NCBI GenBank assembly: GCA_009602735.1
Contig: WELA01009122.1
Span: 137,245 to 201,244, forward strand
DNA length: 64,000 nucleotides
DNA from: Mesotaenium endlicherianum
Lineage: Eukaryota > Streptophyta > Zygnematophyceae > Zygnematales > Mesotaeniaceae
Direction of reading: 5' to 3'
The position numbers were made by a program, and so were the translations under genes. Positions 1-10,619 of this stretch are shown piece by piece (the first letter of the stretch is position 1; every line of letters starts with the position of its first letter). Under the pieces are notes generated by a model. The model was not told where the DNA came from and ran no database searches. It saw nothing but the letters and a program-made list of their open reading frames with translations.

Positions 1-269
1 CCCCCCCTCCTTCCTGTGGGGGAGGAGAGTGGAGGGGTCAAGATACTGGCTGCACCTTTGCAAGCAAGGAGCCCACCACTATCTCTGTTGCACGCTTGTT
101 TCACAGAACGTAGTTGGGACTACTGGGACTTGGCCCCGTGCGTAAATGTGCGCGTGAGCGTGAGCATGAGCACAAGTACAGGAAGGTGCGAGTGGACGTG
201 TGCAGATGGGTTCATGCTCGTGTGCATCTGACGTGTGAGAGTGTGTGCAATCTTGTGCCTCCGTTGCAG

Positions 270-2179
270 GTGCTGACAGCACTGACAGCCAGGCTCCCAG
301 AGAGGTCCAGCAGAGGAGCGCCAGGTGGCAGCAGGAGAGGGGGCCCACTTTTGCCTGGCAACCTGGTGGAGCATCAGCAAGGGCCCAGCTGTTGGCAGAA
401 TTTGACCCAGGAGCGATAGCAGCAGAGAAGGAGAGTGACACGGCGAAGACGGAGCAGCTGCAAGGATCACGTGCTGCGGTGCATTGGCCCAACGAGTGGC
501 GAGCAGGGAAGGCTCTGCAGCATGGCAGCCATGGGCCGGGGGGGACCGCTCAGCCCTCCAGGCTGGCTGGCGAGACGTCTTCTGACGAGGAGCAGGACCG
601 GGCTGGCAGGGAAGAGGGCACCACGTGGGACGACAGCGTGGCGGCGGCCTTGCGGGCAGCACATGTGGAGCGCCGGCGGGAGGCTCTTGTTCAGTTGCCG
701 ATCTCGACCTCACCATCAGGGAGGGGTGCATTTAGGAAGCTGCTTCAGCAGCAGGACCCGGGTGCAGAGAAGGGGCCACAGGAGGAGGGAGGGGAGGGAG
801 GAGGAAAAGCAGAGGGGGCCAATGAGGACAAGTGTGAGGGGCGGTACATCTACATGTACGACCTGCCGCCCAAGTTCAACCAGGAGCTGCTGGACAACTG
901 CCAGCACATCAACCTCTTCTTCCCGCGCTGCACCCACCTCTCCAACAACGCGCTCGGGCCCCTTATGTACTCGCTGATCAATGGCTGCCCGCCAGGTGGC
1001 AGGCCTGACGGGCTGCCACCCATCAAGGGCCTCGAGAGATCGGTTGTTTCCAGCACTGGGGAGGAAGAGGAGGAGGGCGCGGCGCCAGGTGGCGACAATG
1101 ATGTGGGGGGGTGCTGGCACGAGACGGAGCAGCACACGCTTGAGCAGCTGGTGCACAACTATATGCGGGAGTACGCGTGCCTCACCAAGGACCCCGAGCG
1201 CGCGAGCGCCTTCTACCTGCCCTTCTATCCGGGCCTGGATGCGGAGAAGCACCTCTTCGGCGGCGCCAGCCAGGCCACGGAGGATCGGCTGGGCGGCGAG
1301 CTGGCGGCGCTGCTGCGTGAGTCGCCCATGTGGCAGCGCCGCGGCGGGCGGGACCACTTCTTTGCGATGGGCCGTGTGACGTGGGACTTCCGCAAGGGCG
1401 TGGAGGGCTCCGGCTGGGGCGTCCCCCTGCTGGCGCACCCCGAGGTGAAAAGCACGCTGCGCCTCACCATGGAGCGCGCCACCCACGACCCCCGCGAGTT
1501 TGCGGTGCCCTTTCCGACGGCGTTCCACCCGCGCACGGACCGCCAGGTGGAGACGTGGGTGGCCGCGGTGCGGGCGCGTGCAAGCCCGCGTGCGTGGCGC
1601 ACGTCGTTCGTGGGCGGGCCCCGCGATAGCAAGCACGCTGTGGGCGGCATCAAGGAGGCTGCCATCCTGCGCGCGGAGCTCATGCGGCAATGCCACGTGG
1701 CGGGCTCCCCCGCCCAGTGCAACGTCCTCGTGTGCTCCTCCGCCAGCACCTCTGCGTGCGAGCACCCGGCCTCTGTGCTGGAGGTCATGCTATCGTCGGA
1801 CTTCTGCCTGCAGCCGCGCGGCGACTGCGCGGTGCGGCGCTCGACATTCGACTCGCTGGTGGCGGGGTGCATCCCCGTCTTCTTCGACCCCAAGAGCGCG
1901 TACGAGCAGTACCTGTGGCACCTGCCACCCGACCCCGACAGCTACTCCGTCTTCATCCCGGCGGAGGCGGTCGTGAACAGGTCCGCCAGCGTGGTGGCGG
2001 TGCTGGGCGGGTACTCGCGCGAGCGCATCGCGCGCATGCGCGAGACCATCCTGGGGCTCATCCCCGGGCTGCTCTACTCCAAGGGGCGGCTGCGCGCGCA
2101 CGAGGACGCCATGGACATCTCCGTGCGCATGCTCCTGCGCCACATCCGCCGCCTCAAGGACGGCCTGGAGAGGTGGTAG
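270..2179 (+). CDS. Exostosin-family (GT47) glycosyltransferase, 3' exon
   Basis: Long GC-rich open frame ending in TAG at 2177-2179. The GT47 exostosin domain begins near 840 with RYIYMYDLPPKFN, a typical family entry motif. It ends with the family hallmark near 1795-1890: SDFCLQPRGDCAVRRSTFDS followed by LVAGCIPVFFDP, the probable nucleotide-sugar binding region. GT47 enzymes are normally Golgi type II membrane proteins that make cell-wall or matrix glycans; the sugar used here cannot be told. The first ~190 codons are low complexity (Gln, Glu, Gly, Arg) and no signal anchor is visible. The frame is open further upstream but has no ATG before about 860, and ttgcag at 264-269 looks like a splice acceptor after a pyrimidine-rich tract, so I start the exon at 270. 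Earlier exons carrying the start and membrane anchor should lie further left. GTG-rich DNA at 138-260 would be the intron. This is the only clear host gene in the window. Confidence 0.85.
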
Positions 2180-4312
2180 CGGCTGGCGCACGCACGCGAA
2201 TCTGGACTGAGTTGGAACAGCAGGGGGGGCCTTTTTTTTCTCAACAAGAAACAGGGGACAGGAATGCTAGCGGTTGGACCTTTCCTCTTCTTATTGATGT
2301 TTCAAGGCCGGGTTTGGTACGTGCCGGAATTTGGGCACCACCTATGAAGTCCATTCAGTATCTATCACTTAGGGTGTCTCGGCATGTGTATGCAAGTATG
2401 TGGTGAGGAAGCTCTCCGGCCACTGCTCGCCTTTTGCACCACTCACACTCCAATTGTTTGCAACTTACACGTCTCTTGTCCTGAGCAGCAGGTTATTTCG
2501 TGCTTCAGTTTTGCGTGCTTCTTGCATGCACATACATAATCAACAACCCAAATTATTGGAGCTTACTTCACATCCACTGCTAGCTAATGAGGTTACCACC
2601 TGATATGCATCTAAGTCAACCTTGCGCCAAGGACGGTCTAGAAAGATGCACGCATGCGCCCTACTCATACTTCCTCATTTTGTACTAATGAGTAGTATGG
2701 AAACAAAACGTCAGGTGTTACCGACAGCGCTTGCGGTCACTACGCAATATCACAGGAATAAGACATTCGAGTATAGTTGCATCTCCACAAATTTTTGCAA
2801 CCCTATGGCATAAGTTTTGCATGCTAGTCAGCAAAGTACACAAACTCGTGCGTCACTCATTGCCGGACAATTTCTTGAGTCTATAGTTCAGTAAAATGAA
2901 CCTTTTACAGTCGTCATCATTGACTTGTTAAAACCTCCTTTCTAGCAAAAAGTCTGAGGAAGCCCTTTTTGTAACACCTTTTGAATAAGATGGCGACCCT
3001 TGCGCAATCTAATGCGGCACTTGACGTACTAATGAGATGGCTATGTATCACACACGGCTGTTCTGTAAAAGGGTTTGCACGGCCTTCTTGGGGAGTGTGA
3101 CAACCACAAGATATGTCTTGGCCTTCCTCGTGGACTGCGAGGTTTGCTCTCGACACAAATATGGCACGGCCAAAAACATCACAGCCGTTACTCACTTCAA
3201 TGTTCGGCAAGCTGTGGACCCCACAATCATAACCCTAGTTTAAATTTTCGCTCGTACAGCCCCATTGGGCCGTACAATACGAATTTCCGTATTCCGTATT
3301 CACGTATTGCAAAATACGAGTATAAGTCGGATTTGGCCTTTCTGTTTTTTTTACAGGGGGGGGCGGTTTATTAAAGTCAACGTTATTGCTTTTTGAAGTT
3401 ACCACGTCGGCTCCCTATACGTGTTATGCGTACACAGTGTCATACAAACTAACGACCTCCGAGTACACGCGTGTCCTCTGCAAACGGACTTCGTTTATTT
3501 ATTGGTGTTAAGCCTCGATGCACCACCTTGGAAAAGATATTCAAGGCTATTTGTCTGAGCCTGCGAAGCTCCTACTTCTGTGATTCACTTTGCCCTCTTA
3601 TGCTTTGCATATACTGGAGCCTTGCAAATTAAGAATGTCGTGTCCCGGCAAGGTCGGGGTTGAGGACGACAAATTTGGGGACGCCTACTTCCAAAATCAG
3701 ATCCTAACAAATTTACGATTGATTAGCTTATGACCACCAGCTCGTTGCCCGCTAATAAAGCAGCATAGTTTCTTGTACTGTACACTGTTTAGGTGCACAG
3801 GTGAACAGATTAGGTTAATGACTGTAGACACAAAATTGCGAACTAAGTCGGCCTCACTCACTTCTCCCCATGTCTACGGGTCTTTGCAACCATGGACGGC
3901 ATGAACCTGCCTGTGAGTGGTGCACAAATTCAGCAAATTTGTGGCAAAGGGTGGGCGAGTGCCAGCCAAGGTGTATTTGACATCTGCCACATCTACTTCT
4001 CCCTTCCCCTCCACTCTGTGTAAGAATTTCCTACATACTTACCCGGGCACATGCACAGATGCCTTTGCATTATCATGTTAGTAGAGCAGCATACTTGCTT
4101 TGTGATGTAAATAAACCACTGCACTTTTTGTTTCTCATGTTTTAGAATTCACAGCTTGCCTCCAGCCTCAGAATTGAGACCCTCCAATCAATTAATTATA
4201 AAAACGTTTTAATCCTTAGAAAGCAAGAGTTCAGTGACATTTAGCTGCTCTAGGTTTTTCGTTTGCTGATGGGCTACTATCCTCTCCTCAAGCAACTACC
4301 TGTGTAGCTTGT
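2180..4312. other. No recognised gene; 3' flank of the exostosin gene
   Basis: About 2.1 kb that turns AT-richer right after the exostosin stop. The first few hundred bases are probably 3' UTR. AATAAA-like words occur at about 3754 and 4108, but none is clearly tied to the gene. Short open frames here have no recognisable motif. A small hairpin (CGTATT-gcaa-AATACG) lies near 3303-3318 in a cluster of CGTATT/AATACG words (3275-3320). I see no transposon domain. Confidence 0.5.
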
Positions 4313-5395
4313 TTTTCTTATGATTTGCTGCAGTGCTGCTCTGTGGCTCACGTGTTGCTGTGTCGTGCTATCTTGCATTGCTGCGTATTCTGTTATTTGC
4401 TATGCATCTGTGCTCCACGTCATCTGCCACCATGCTTTTCTGTCACTGGCCTGTTGTGCTTCTTTGCTGCATCTTGCTGCTGTGGTGTGTCACTTCTCTA
4501 TTGTGTTGCAGTGCTGCAGTGCTGGTGTCTTAGGGTTTAGGTTTGTGGTGTCTTGCTTTGAAGTGCTGTTTTTTCATGCTTGCTATTTCTTGCTTGCTTT
4601 GCTGCAACTTTATTTGTGTGTTGTTCTTGTGCTGCCGTGCTGTTTCAGTGCATGCCGTGCTGCTTTGCAATCTTACACGCTTAAATGATTTGCTAGTGCT
4701 GTCTTTCATTGTTTCGTGGTACTTTGTTGCCTTGCTATTTTTCTCTTGCTTTGGTCACTTCCTTGGTAGTCATTGTTGCTATTAGGCTTCTGTGCAGCTC
4801 AGCTATTGTGCGGCTTAGCTCTAGGTGTCCTTTTCTTCTTAGCTGCTGAGCTTCAATTTTGTTGCTGTGCTACAGTTATGCTGTGCTGCAGTGCTGTTGT
4901 GTTGCCTTTTTTGCTTTGCTCAGCAGCACAGCATAGCACATCAGCACAGCAACAGGGTAGTAGAACAGCAGCTGAGCAACACTATAGCAGTAGCACATCA
5001 GCACAAAAACAAAGGGAGCACAACATTGCAGCAGCAGCACAGCAGTACAAAAACAAAGGGAGCACAGAAGCATAATAGTGCAACAAAACGACATAACTGC
5101 AGCACAGCATGAGCAGCACAACAGCTACTAATGAGCATCACAGCACCACTGCAGCAGCAGCATAGAGCATCATGAAAGAAGGAGCAACTGGCGGTAGCAG
5201 CACAACACGTCAGCTTTGAAGCAGCTTCATAGCAAGGTTGCACAGCAGCAAACACCAGCAATAACAAATCGCAAGAGAAGCAAAGGCACCACAGCAGCAA
5301 AATACAGCAGAGCAGTAGTAGAAGAGCACACGAAGAGCATCACATCACAAACAGCACCATGGAGGAGAGCCGCTTATTCAGGGTGTGAGCTGGAT
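4313..5395. repeat. Degenerate TGCTG/CAGCA repeat with inverted centre
   Basis: From 4313 to about 4910 the plus strand is packed with TGCTG/TGCTGTG words. From about 4920 to 5350 it is packed with the complement, CAGCA/CAGCACAG. The two halves face each other around 4905-4920. The segment at 4880-4895 (atgctgtgctgc context) is the near reverse complement of 4925-4955, so the centre can fold back. A short direct repeat (acaaaaacaaagggagcac) occurs at about 5002 and 5052. Reading frames here only translate the repeat (Cys/Leu/Ser or Gln/His/Ser rich) and are not believable genes. Confidence 0.75.
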
Positions 5396-6436
5396 ACATG
5401 AAGCACAAAGGTCCAAAGGAAGGACTTCATTAATAAAAATGCTTATCTTAACAAGTCGCTATTAGAGAATGAAGGAGGTAAGAAATCGGGCTGCGTTGGA
5501 TAACTGCAACTCCAATTGCCCTTCTTTGTGGTAGAGAGAGAGGGACTTGTGGTGGTTGCGGATGAACTTCACAAGCCTTCTTGCTCGCCCAACAACATCT
5601 TCAACCCACTCGACCTTCACAATGGCTTCCAGCATAAGGTCCAAGCCATGTGCCACACACGCACTCTAGGTAATGGACGGGTACTTAGCCTCAATCAATC
5701 TACTTGGAGTAGCACAACAGAAATCATAACAAGGAATAGCATCAGAGACACAACATGCAAAAATGAAGACTTTCAAAGTAGACCAGCAACACACAGCTAG
5801 AGGACAGCAGTACAGCATCACGGAGCACACCAACACAGCAGCAGTACAGCATCACAGGTAGGTTCAACGGCAAACCAGCACAGCAAGAAATAGCAGCATA
5901 GGCATCTGCATCAACCAATGATAGCAGTTGAGCAGCATCACAGTAGCACAACTGCACAGGACACCAGCACGGCAGCTCAAAAGCAAGCAACAACACAGGA
6001 GCAAGCAGCAGCACAGCAGCATGACAATAAAAGAGCAACACAGCAGCGTTGAAGAAGCACAACATCACAGAGCAGCGGCACAGAGGCACAAACCAGTTGT
6101 TGAGCATAGCGATGAGCGGTGAAGGCAGCAACATCCCTCAAATATAAACACAGCACAGCGGTAGCACAACATATGGCAACCTGGTTTTAATGATCACATT
6201 CCTGCATTGACGCATGCTTTGGCGGAATCTGTGCATATCATGAGAATATGCTCTGCGCCAATCTGCGCGATAACCTCCTCAAAGCACTTAGCCATGAACT
6301 TGCCACTCTTAAATGTACTTTCACAATTCACCACTTTCATCATTTTTTCACCCATTGGAGTGACAACAATGAAATTGATGATGGGTCTTTTGGTGATGTC
6401 AGACCTGAAATAATCGCTTAAACAAAATACTAGGAA
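5396..6436 (-). pseudogene. hAT-type transposase (DUF659 family), broken, in two coding blocks
   Basis: Minus strand, two coding blocks of a DUF659-type hAT transposase. Block 1 (about 6420-6190) reads KRPIINFIVVTPMGEKMMKV then GKFMAKCFEEVIAQIGAEHI and MICTDSA, the family's RNase H-like core with the strand that follows 'SDGW'. Block 2 (about 5740-5396) reads CVAHGLDLMLE, VKFIRNHHKSLSLY and ARFLTSFIL, the next conserved part. Between them lies CAGCA-rich DNA (5741-6189), and more of it lies upstream on the minus strand (6437-6876). A ttttgcag acceptor-like site just before block 1 suggests that the CAGCA stretches are introns of the transposase gene; insertion is the alternative. Block 1 ends in a TGA after NAGM, and a stop lies just before SACVAHGL in block 2. 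The N-terminal BED finger and C-terminal dimerisation region are not seen. Dead copy. Confidence 0.75.
5741..6189. repeat. CAGCA-rich degenerate repeat inside the hAT gene
   Basis: The plus strand is rich in CAGCA, AGCAGCAC and CAGCACAG words (for example 5815-6080). It separates the two hAT transposase blocks. It is the same repeat type as 4920-5350 and 6465-6876, so one repeat family occupies every non-coding part of this hAT locus. Confidence 0.7.
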
Positions 6437-6876
6437 CCTACTGCAAAACTAAATCATATATTTCTATAGGAACACAGCAGCAACAAAGTATGACAGTAGA
6501 AGCACAGCAGCAGGCCTGAAGAAATAGCATCGTGACGACAGCGTAGGAGCACAACTTCAGCAGTAGTATAGCATAGACTGAAAGCTGCATAGCACATAAT
6601 TAAATGAGCAGCACGACAGCAAGCGGAAGTACAACATAACAACTCATCAAACTTGCAAAATAATAGTTACAGATGTAGCAGCATTACAGCACATCACACT
6701 TCAAAAAGCAACAGCACAGCACATATTAACAAGATTAATCAGCTGCAAAAAGAGTAAAAGAGCACAGAAGCACAAATTTGCATGAAGGTAGCAGCAGCTT
6801 CGCAAAGCAGCGATACAGCACATTAAGCAATCACACAAAACAGGTGTGCACCACTGCAGCAGCACAGCACACAGGA
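6437..6876. repeat. CAGCA-rich degenerate repeat, left flank of LTR E1
   Basis: Plus-strand CAGCA words again (6470-6500, 6780-6870), looser than in the other blocks. They end exactly where the E1 LTR begins at 6877. On the minus strand this is upstream of hAT block 1, after a ttttgcag acceptor-like site at about 6437-6444. Confidence 0.6.
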
Positions 6877-7378
6877 TGTAGTGAAGCAGATAGATAAAGT
6901 ACTCAGTAACATAGAATACTTTATTTGTTCAAGACAAGGATCTTTGAACACAAGTGGTAGCTTCTTGATAGAGAGACGGTTTCTTGAAAGTTAATATATT
7001 TCTGGAATTTGGCAAGTACAAGAGTGATTCTTGCATCCTTTCTATGTTCTAGCTCTTGTTTATATACTTGCTACATAAGTAATTTCTAGGAAGGTGCATG
7101 TTGATGTGTTGGCACCCAACACATCCCAAAACTTCCCACCTCTTTCTAGAATAATGTACACATGTACTTTTGACCTAAAAATGGCACCTTTGACTTTTGC
7201 CACATTAGTTCTTCTAGGTTCTCCCTCTAACTTTGAAAATGCATTAGAAGGTTCAAAGGACATGAACCAAGTCACTAGAGTTCTCTATTTATACTTGAAT
7301 CCACACAATACTACTCCAAATATATTCAAAAGCATTAAAATATGTGCAAACTAGTATATTATAACTCAAATCACTACA
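6877..7378 (-). repeat. LTR of chromovirus family E (3' LTR of E1)
   Basis: About 502 bp with palindromic ends TGTAGTGA...TCACTACA. Near-identical copies lie at 51899-52401 and 62024-62526. The orientation is minus: the adjoining internal DNA at 7379-7390 is a polypurine tract on the minus strand (gggg), and a TATATAAAC box lies on the minus strand at about 7058-7066. Confidence 0.85.
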
Positions 7379-9435
7379 TTACCCCCCGGACAGAAAAAGC
7401 GACGTCTCGGCGCGTGAAGTCAGGTCTTACACATGTGGAGCAGACTAATCAACAGCTTCAAGTCAGATGCCACACATGTGAAGAGGATGAGTCAAAGGCA
7501 CCAAGTCAGGTGCTACACATGTAAGGTAGACAAGGCAAGGTTGTGGGTGGTGTGACCTTATTGGCTAGCCTACTCCTTGATGATAAAGAAAATTGTACAA
7601 GTTGGCCCAGAATCCGCCACAAATTCAAAAATTCATAGCCTCCACAAGACTGCTTCAAATGTAAGCATTCTAGTGCTAAACGAAGCGCGTTGAAGAAATC
7701 TACTGGATCACCAAACTTGAGAGCATTCCAACGCATGGAGTGTCGTCGAGAGCTGAGAGAGTAGGCACTCCTCCAAATCTGTGCAGAAACTTCTGAAAGT
7801 CATAAGTCCTTCTATACTTCTTCAAATTTTGCAAAGTTAGTCTCCAAATGGGAGCCAAGAGGTCTTCTACCATAGTCTTGAGTTTCAGAGCATTCCAAGT
7901 TCAGGGGAGGGCACAATGTCAGAAGGCATATTTTGCTCTAATAATGCCAGCAGCCTGACCCCCTTCTACTTAGAGCATCATATATCTCTCACCAATGCTC
8001 TAAATTGAGCAAACTTGGATTTTAAATGACCGGCTACTCATGGAATACAGCCACTTAAAATTTCAGAATGTAATATGTAAAATCCTATCAGGAGTAGCAA
8101 TCTTAGATTTCTATCCAGAAATTGCGAGAAGAGAAGAGAGTCTAATGTCACTTTTTCCTCTTTCTGGTTCTTGCGGGCTGCCTCCAAGAGTCTTCTGCTG
8201 CTTCTTGATACTGGCAGGCTGCCTTCCAAAAGTCTTTGAGCTTCGAGTAGAGAGACTTGGGGCTGGTCCAAGATGGGGTTTGGCGGCATGGAAGCGTTTC
8301 AGCTTTCTCTGAACTATGTCAAGGTAGTGCGCCGCAACCTAATTATTCTCCGAATCTAGATATCGTTTCCACTTGATCAACTATTGCTGCGCTGGTGGGG
8401 TTGTCACTCGTCTTGGGAACTTGTTGTCGTCGTGCACATATGGCTTGAAGAGGGAAGCGTGGAATACGGGGTCGATGCGCATAGTCTGGGGAAGTTCTAG
8501 CTTGGAAGCAACGGGGTTGACTTGCTGGATAATCTTGAAGGGTCCGAAATACCTGGGAAAGAACTTGCTGCCGGCAGGCCTCTTGTTCAGGGTATTATTC
8601 TGGGATGATAGTAACACGTTGTCACCCACTCTGTACGTAATTTCTCTTCTGGACCTGTTTGCGACTCTTGCTTGAGCATCTTGCGCCTGTTGTAGAGCTT
8701 TCTTCGCTGCTGTAAGGGCTGCTTATAAGTCCCCAAAAATCTGTTGCTGCTGATACTTTATCATGGCCAGTTGTGAAGCTCAGTGCATGGCGTGGTTGGA
8801 TGGAAGCCATAGTTGAGGAAGAATGGGGACTCTTGGGTAGAGGCCTCGTCGTATTGTTATAGGCAAACTCCAAGGGGGTCAAGTACATGTCCCAATCTTG
8901 CTCCAGAGTAGACACGTAGGCCTTTAGAGAGGCCTTTAGGGTACAATTCATACGCTCGGTTTGCCCATCTAATTGCAGGTGGTAGGCAGCAGACATATCC
9001 AGCAATGTACCCAAGTTCTTGAAGAGGTTTTTCCACAAATGGCTTGTGAATCTTGGATCTCTATCCGACACAATTTTTTATGGTAGTCCATGGAGTCGGA
9101 AGATGTTGTCAAAGATGAGTCTTGCAAGTTGTGGTGCTGTAGCCTTAGCCGTCGTGGGAATAAAATGAGCTATCTTGGTAAGTCTGTCCACCACCGTGAG
9201 TATTGCATTATGCCCTTGAGGTGTCATGGGCAGGTCCACTATAAGGTCCATTGAGATTTTCGTCCATTGTCTTTTCGTGATTGGTAGTGGTTGGAGGAGT
9301 CATCCCGCCTTTTGTGATGATGGCTTGACTCTTTGGCATGTGTCAGAACTCCTGCAGTACTCCTTGACTTGCTTAGACATGCCTGGCCAGCAATAAATCC
9401 TGGCTAGAACGCCCGTGGTCTTGAGTACATTCTCT
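6877..9435 (-). mobile_element. Ty3/gypsy chromovirus E1, 3' half, broken fossil
   Basis: Minus-strand element. Parts in its own 5'-3' order: integrase zinc-binding end (about 9430-9300, with EYCRSSDTCQRVKP), integrase core (9071-8622, with SDRDPRFTSHLWK and AAYHLQLDGQTERMN), integrase C-terminal and chromodomain-proximal part (8629-8381, with GDNVLLSSQN and FKIIQQVNPVASKLELP), a Lys/Ser/Pro-rich tail (to about 8040), a 650-bp 3' region conserved with the E2 copy, a polypurine tract and the 3' LTR. Gag, protease, RT and a 5' LTR are not seen. The copy is broken at several places and its upstream end meets a hAT gene at about 9435. It is a typical plant-type chromovirus and is clearly not intact. 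Confidence 0.85.
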
Positions 9436-9439
9436 CTCA

Positions 9440-10090
9440 GATTTTTTGTCGTGGCATTGCTACATGTCTCAAAGTGGATTCTGATGTTACAGCTTACATG
9501 GCTAAAGTGGTTCGTGAAGATGATGTCAGGGAAGCTGCCAAAAAGAAGGCTTAGGAGGAGCTGGTACATGTCAAGGAGTTGCACCATAAATTGGCTTTGG
9601 AGGATGTTTGGATAGATATGAATGGTGTTAACCATGTGTCGGGGGAGAGCAGCCACGGGGTTGTTCAAACCACTTTAGAGCAGGCTTTCAATGTCTCTTA
9701 TCGAGAGTTTGTAGATCAGGCTATAGCTCGTTGTTTCTATGACAATGGCCTAGCTTTCAATATTGCTAGTAGCATATCGTGTTGGGAAGCCATTAGAGCT
9801 GTTCAAAAAGCTGGACCCGGTTATATGCCTCCAAAAATTGACCGCCTACAAACTTGCCTTTTAAACGAGGAAGCTGCTGTGACAGAGAAACAACTTCTTT
9901 TGTACATATTCCGGGCTGGTGTGTACGGGTTTACTGTAACCTCGGACGGTTGGCCTGATCACAGTTAAAGACCCTTGATTAACTTCATGATATCATCTTT
10001 GTAAGAAGAGATGTTTGTGAAGGAGGTGAATACCGAGAATATAAGTAAGAGTGCTGCATATCTTGCTGGTCTGTTTTGGGAGGTCATCAC
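9440..10090 (+). pseudogene. hAT-type transposase (DUF659 family), N-terminal part, broken
   Basis: Plus strand. One frame reads IATCLKVDSDVTAYMAKVVR (region after a BED finger), then SYREFVDQAIARCFYDNGLA, AVQKAGPGYMPP, TVTSDGWPDHS and RPLINFMISSL, then VNTENISKSAAYLAGLFWE. These are the signature segments of DUF659 hAT transposases: a helical entry, 'PxP' and 'SDGW'. In-frame stops lie at 9552-9554, 9966-9968 and 10002-10004, so it is dead. It begins at the broken end of chromovirus E1 and is cut at about 10090 by B-family LTR sequence. It belongs to the same superfamily as the hAT at 5396-6436 but on the opposite strand and covering an earlier part of the protein. An acidic stretch at 14574-14700, beyond the B element, may be its C-terminal tail. 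Confidence 0.8.
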
Positions 10091-10452
10091 CGCCTACCCG
10101 GGAGTTAACCACGTTGGTAGGACCTCGGTGAACCAAATCCACTGCCATCTCCCATCATCCCGAATTGCCATACATCCGAAGGATGTCATCTTGCCATTCA
10201 TCTAGCATACCACACTTAGATGCATATCTAGGCAGTTTGCTGCTACCGGGTACGGAAGTCAGCTGGCTGTCAAAGAATGTGTCAGCAAGCTGACGTATGT
10301 TGACTTCAGCCTGCTGCTCTTGGCTGAGTCATTATACTGATTATTATTTAAAGTCCAGCAGACTAAATATTAACTAAAGTCTAGCAAACTGATCATAATT
10401 TACTATTCTAATTAAATGAATATCATATCTACCAATACATTGATTCATTACA
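10091..10452 (-). repeat. Partial LTR, family B (3' LTR of B1)
   Basis: Matches the distal half of the B LTRs. It starts near cctacccgggagttaacc and ends in the family terminus tgattcattaca at 10452. It contains the conserved hairpin (gtcagctggctg...cagcaagctgac, 10258-10295). The adjoining internal side reads, on the minus strand, aatttaagttggagaaat, a polypurine-like tract directly before the LTR. Confidence 0.8.
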
Positions 10453-10619
10453 ATTTCTCCAACTTAAATTGTTGTCGACTCAACAACAATGGTTCACTAA
10501 CTCTGCTTAACTATTATTTACAATCACGCAAGGCACATGCAACACAAAAGCAGACTGACTCAATGGGAGATAGCAACTAAGTACCCGGGGCTGTGTCTCC
10601 TGGGGAGCGAGACCTGTAA

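Noticed and set aside
716-1765. 349-codon minus-strand frame opposite the exostosin gene
   Set aside because: Shadow frame in GC-rich coding DNA; the plus-strand frame carries the GT47 motifs.
2917-3374. Small frames on both strands near 3000-3370
   Set aside because: Overlapping, short and without recognisable motifs or start/splice context.
4320-5300. Overlapping Cys/Leu-rich and Gln/Ser-rich frames
   Set aside because: They translate TGCTG/CAGCA repeats in several frames at once and have no coding signal.
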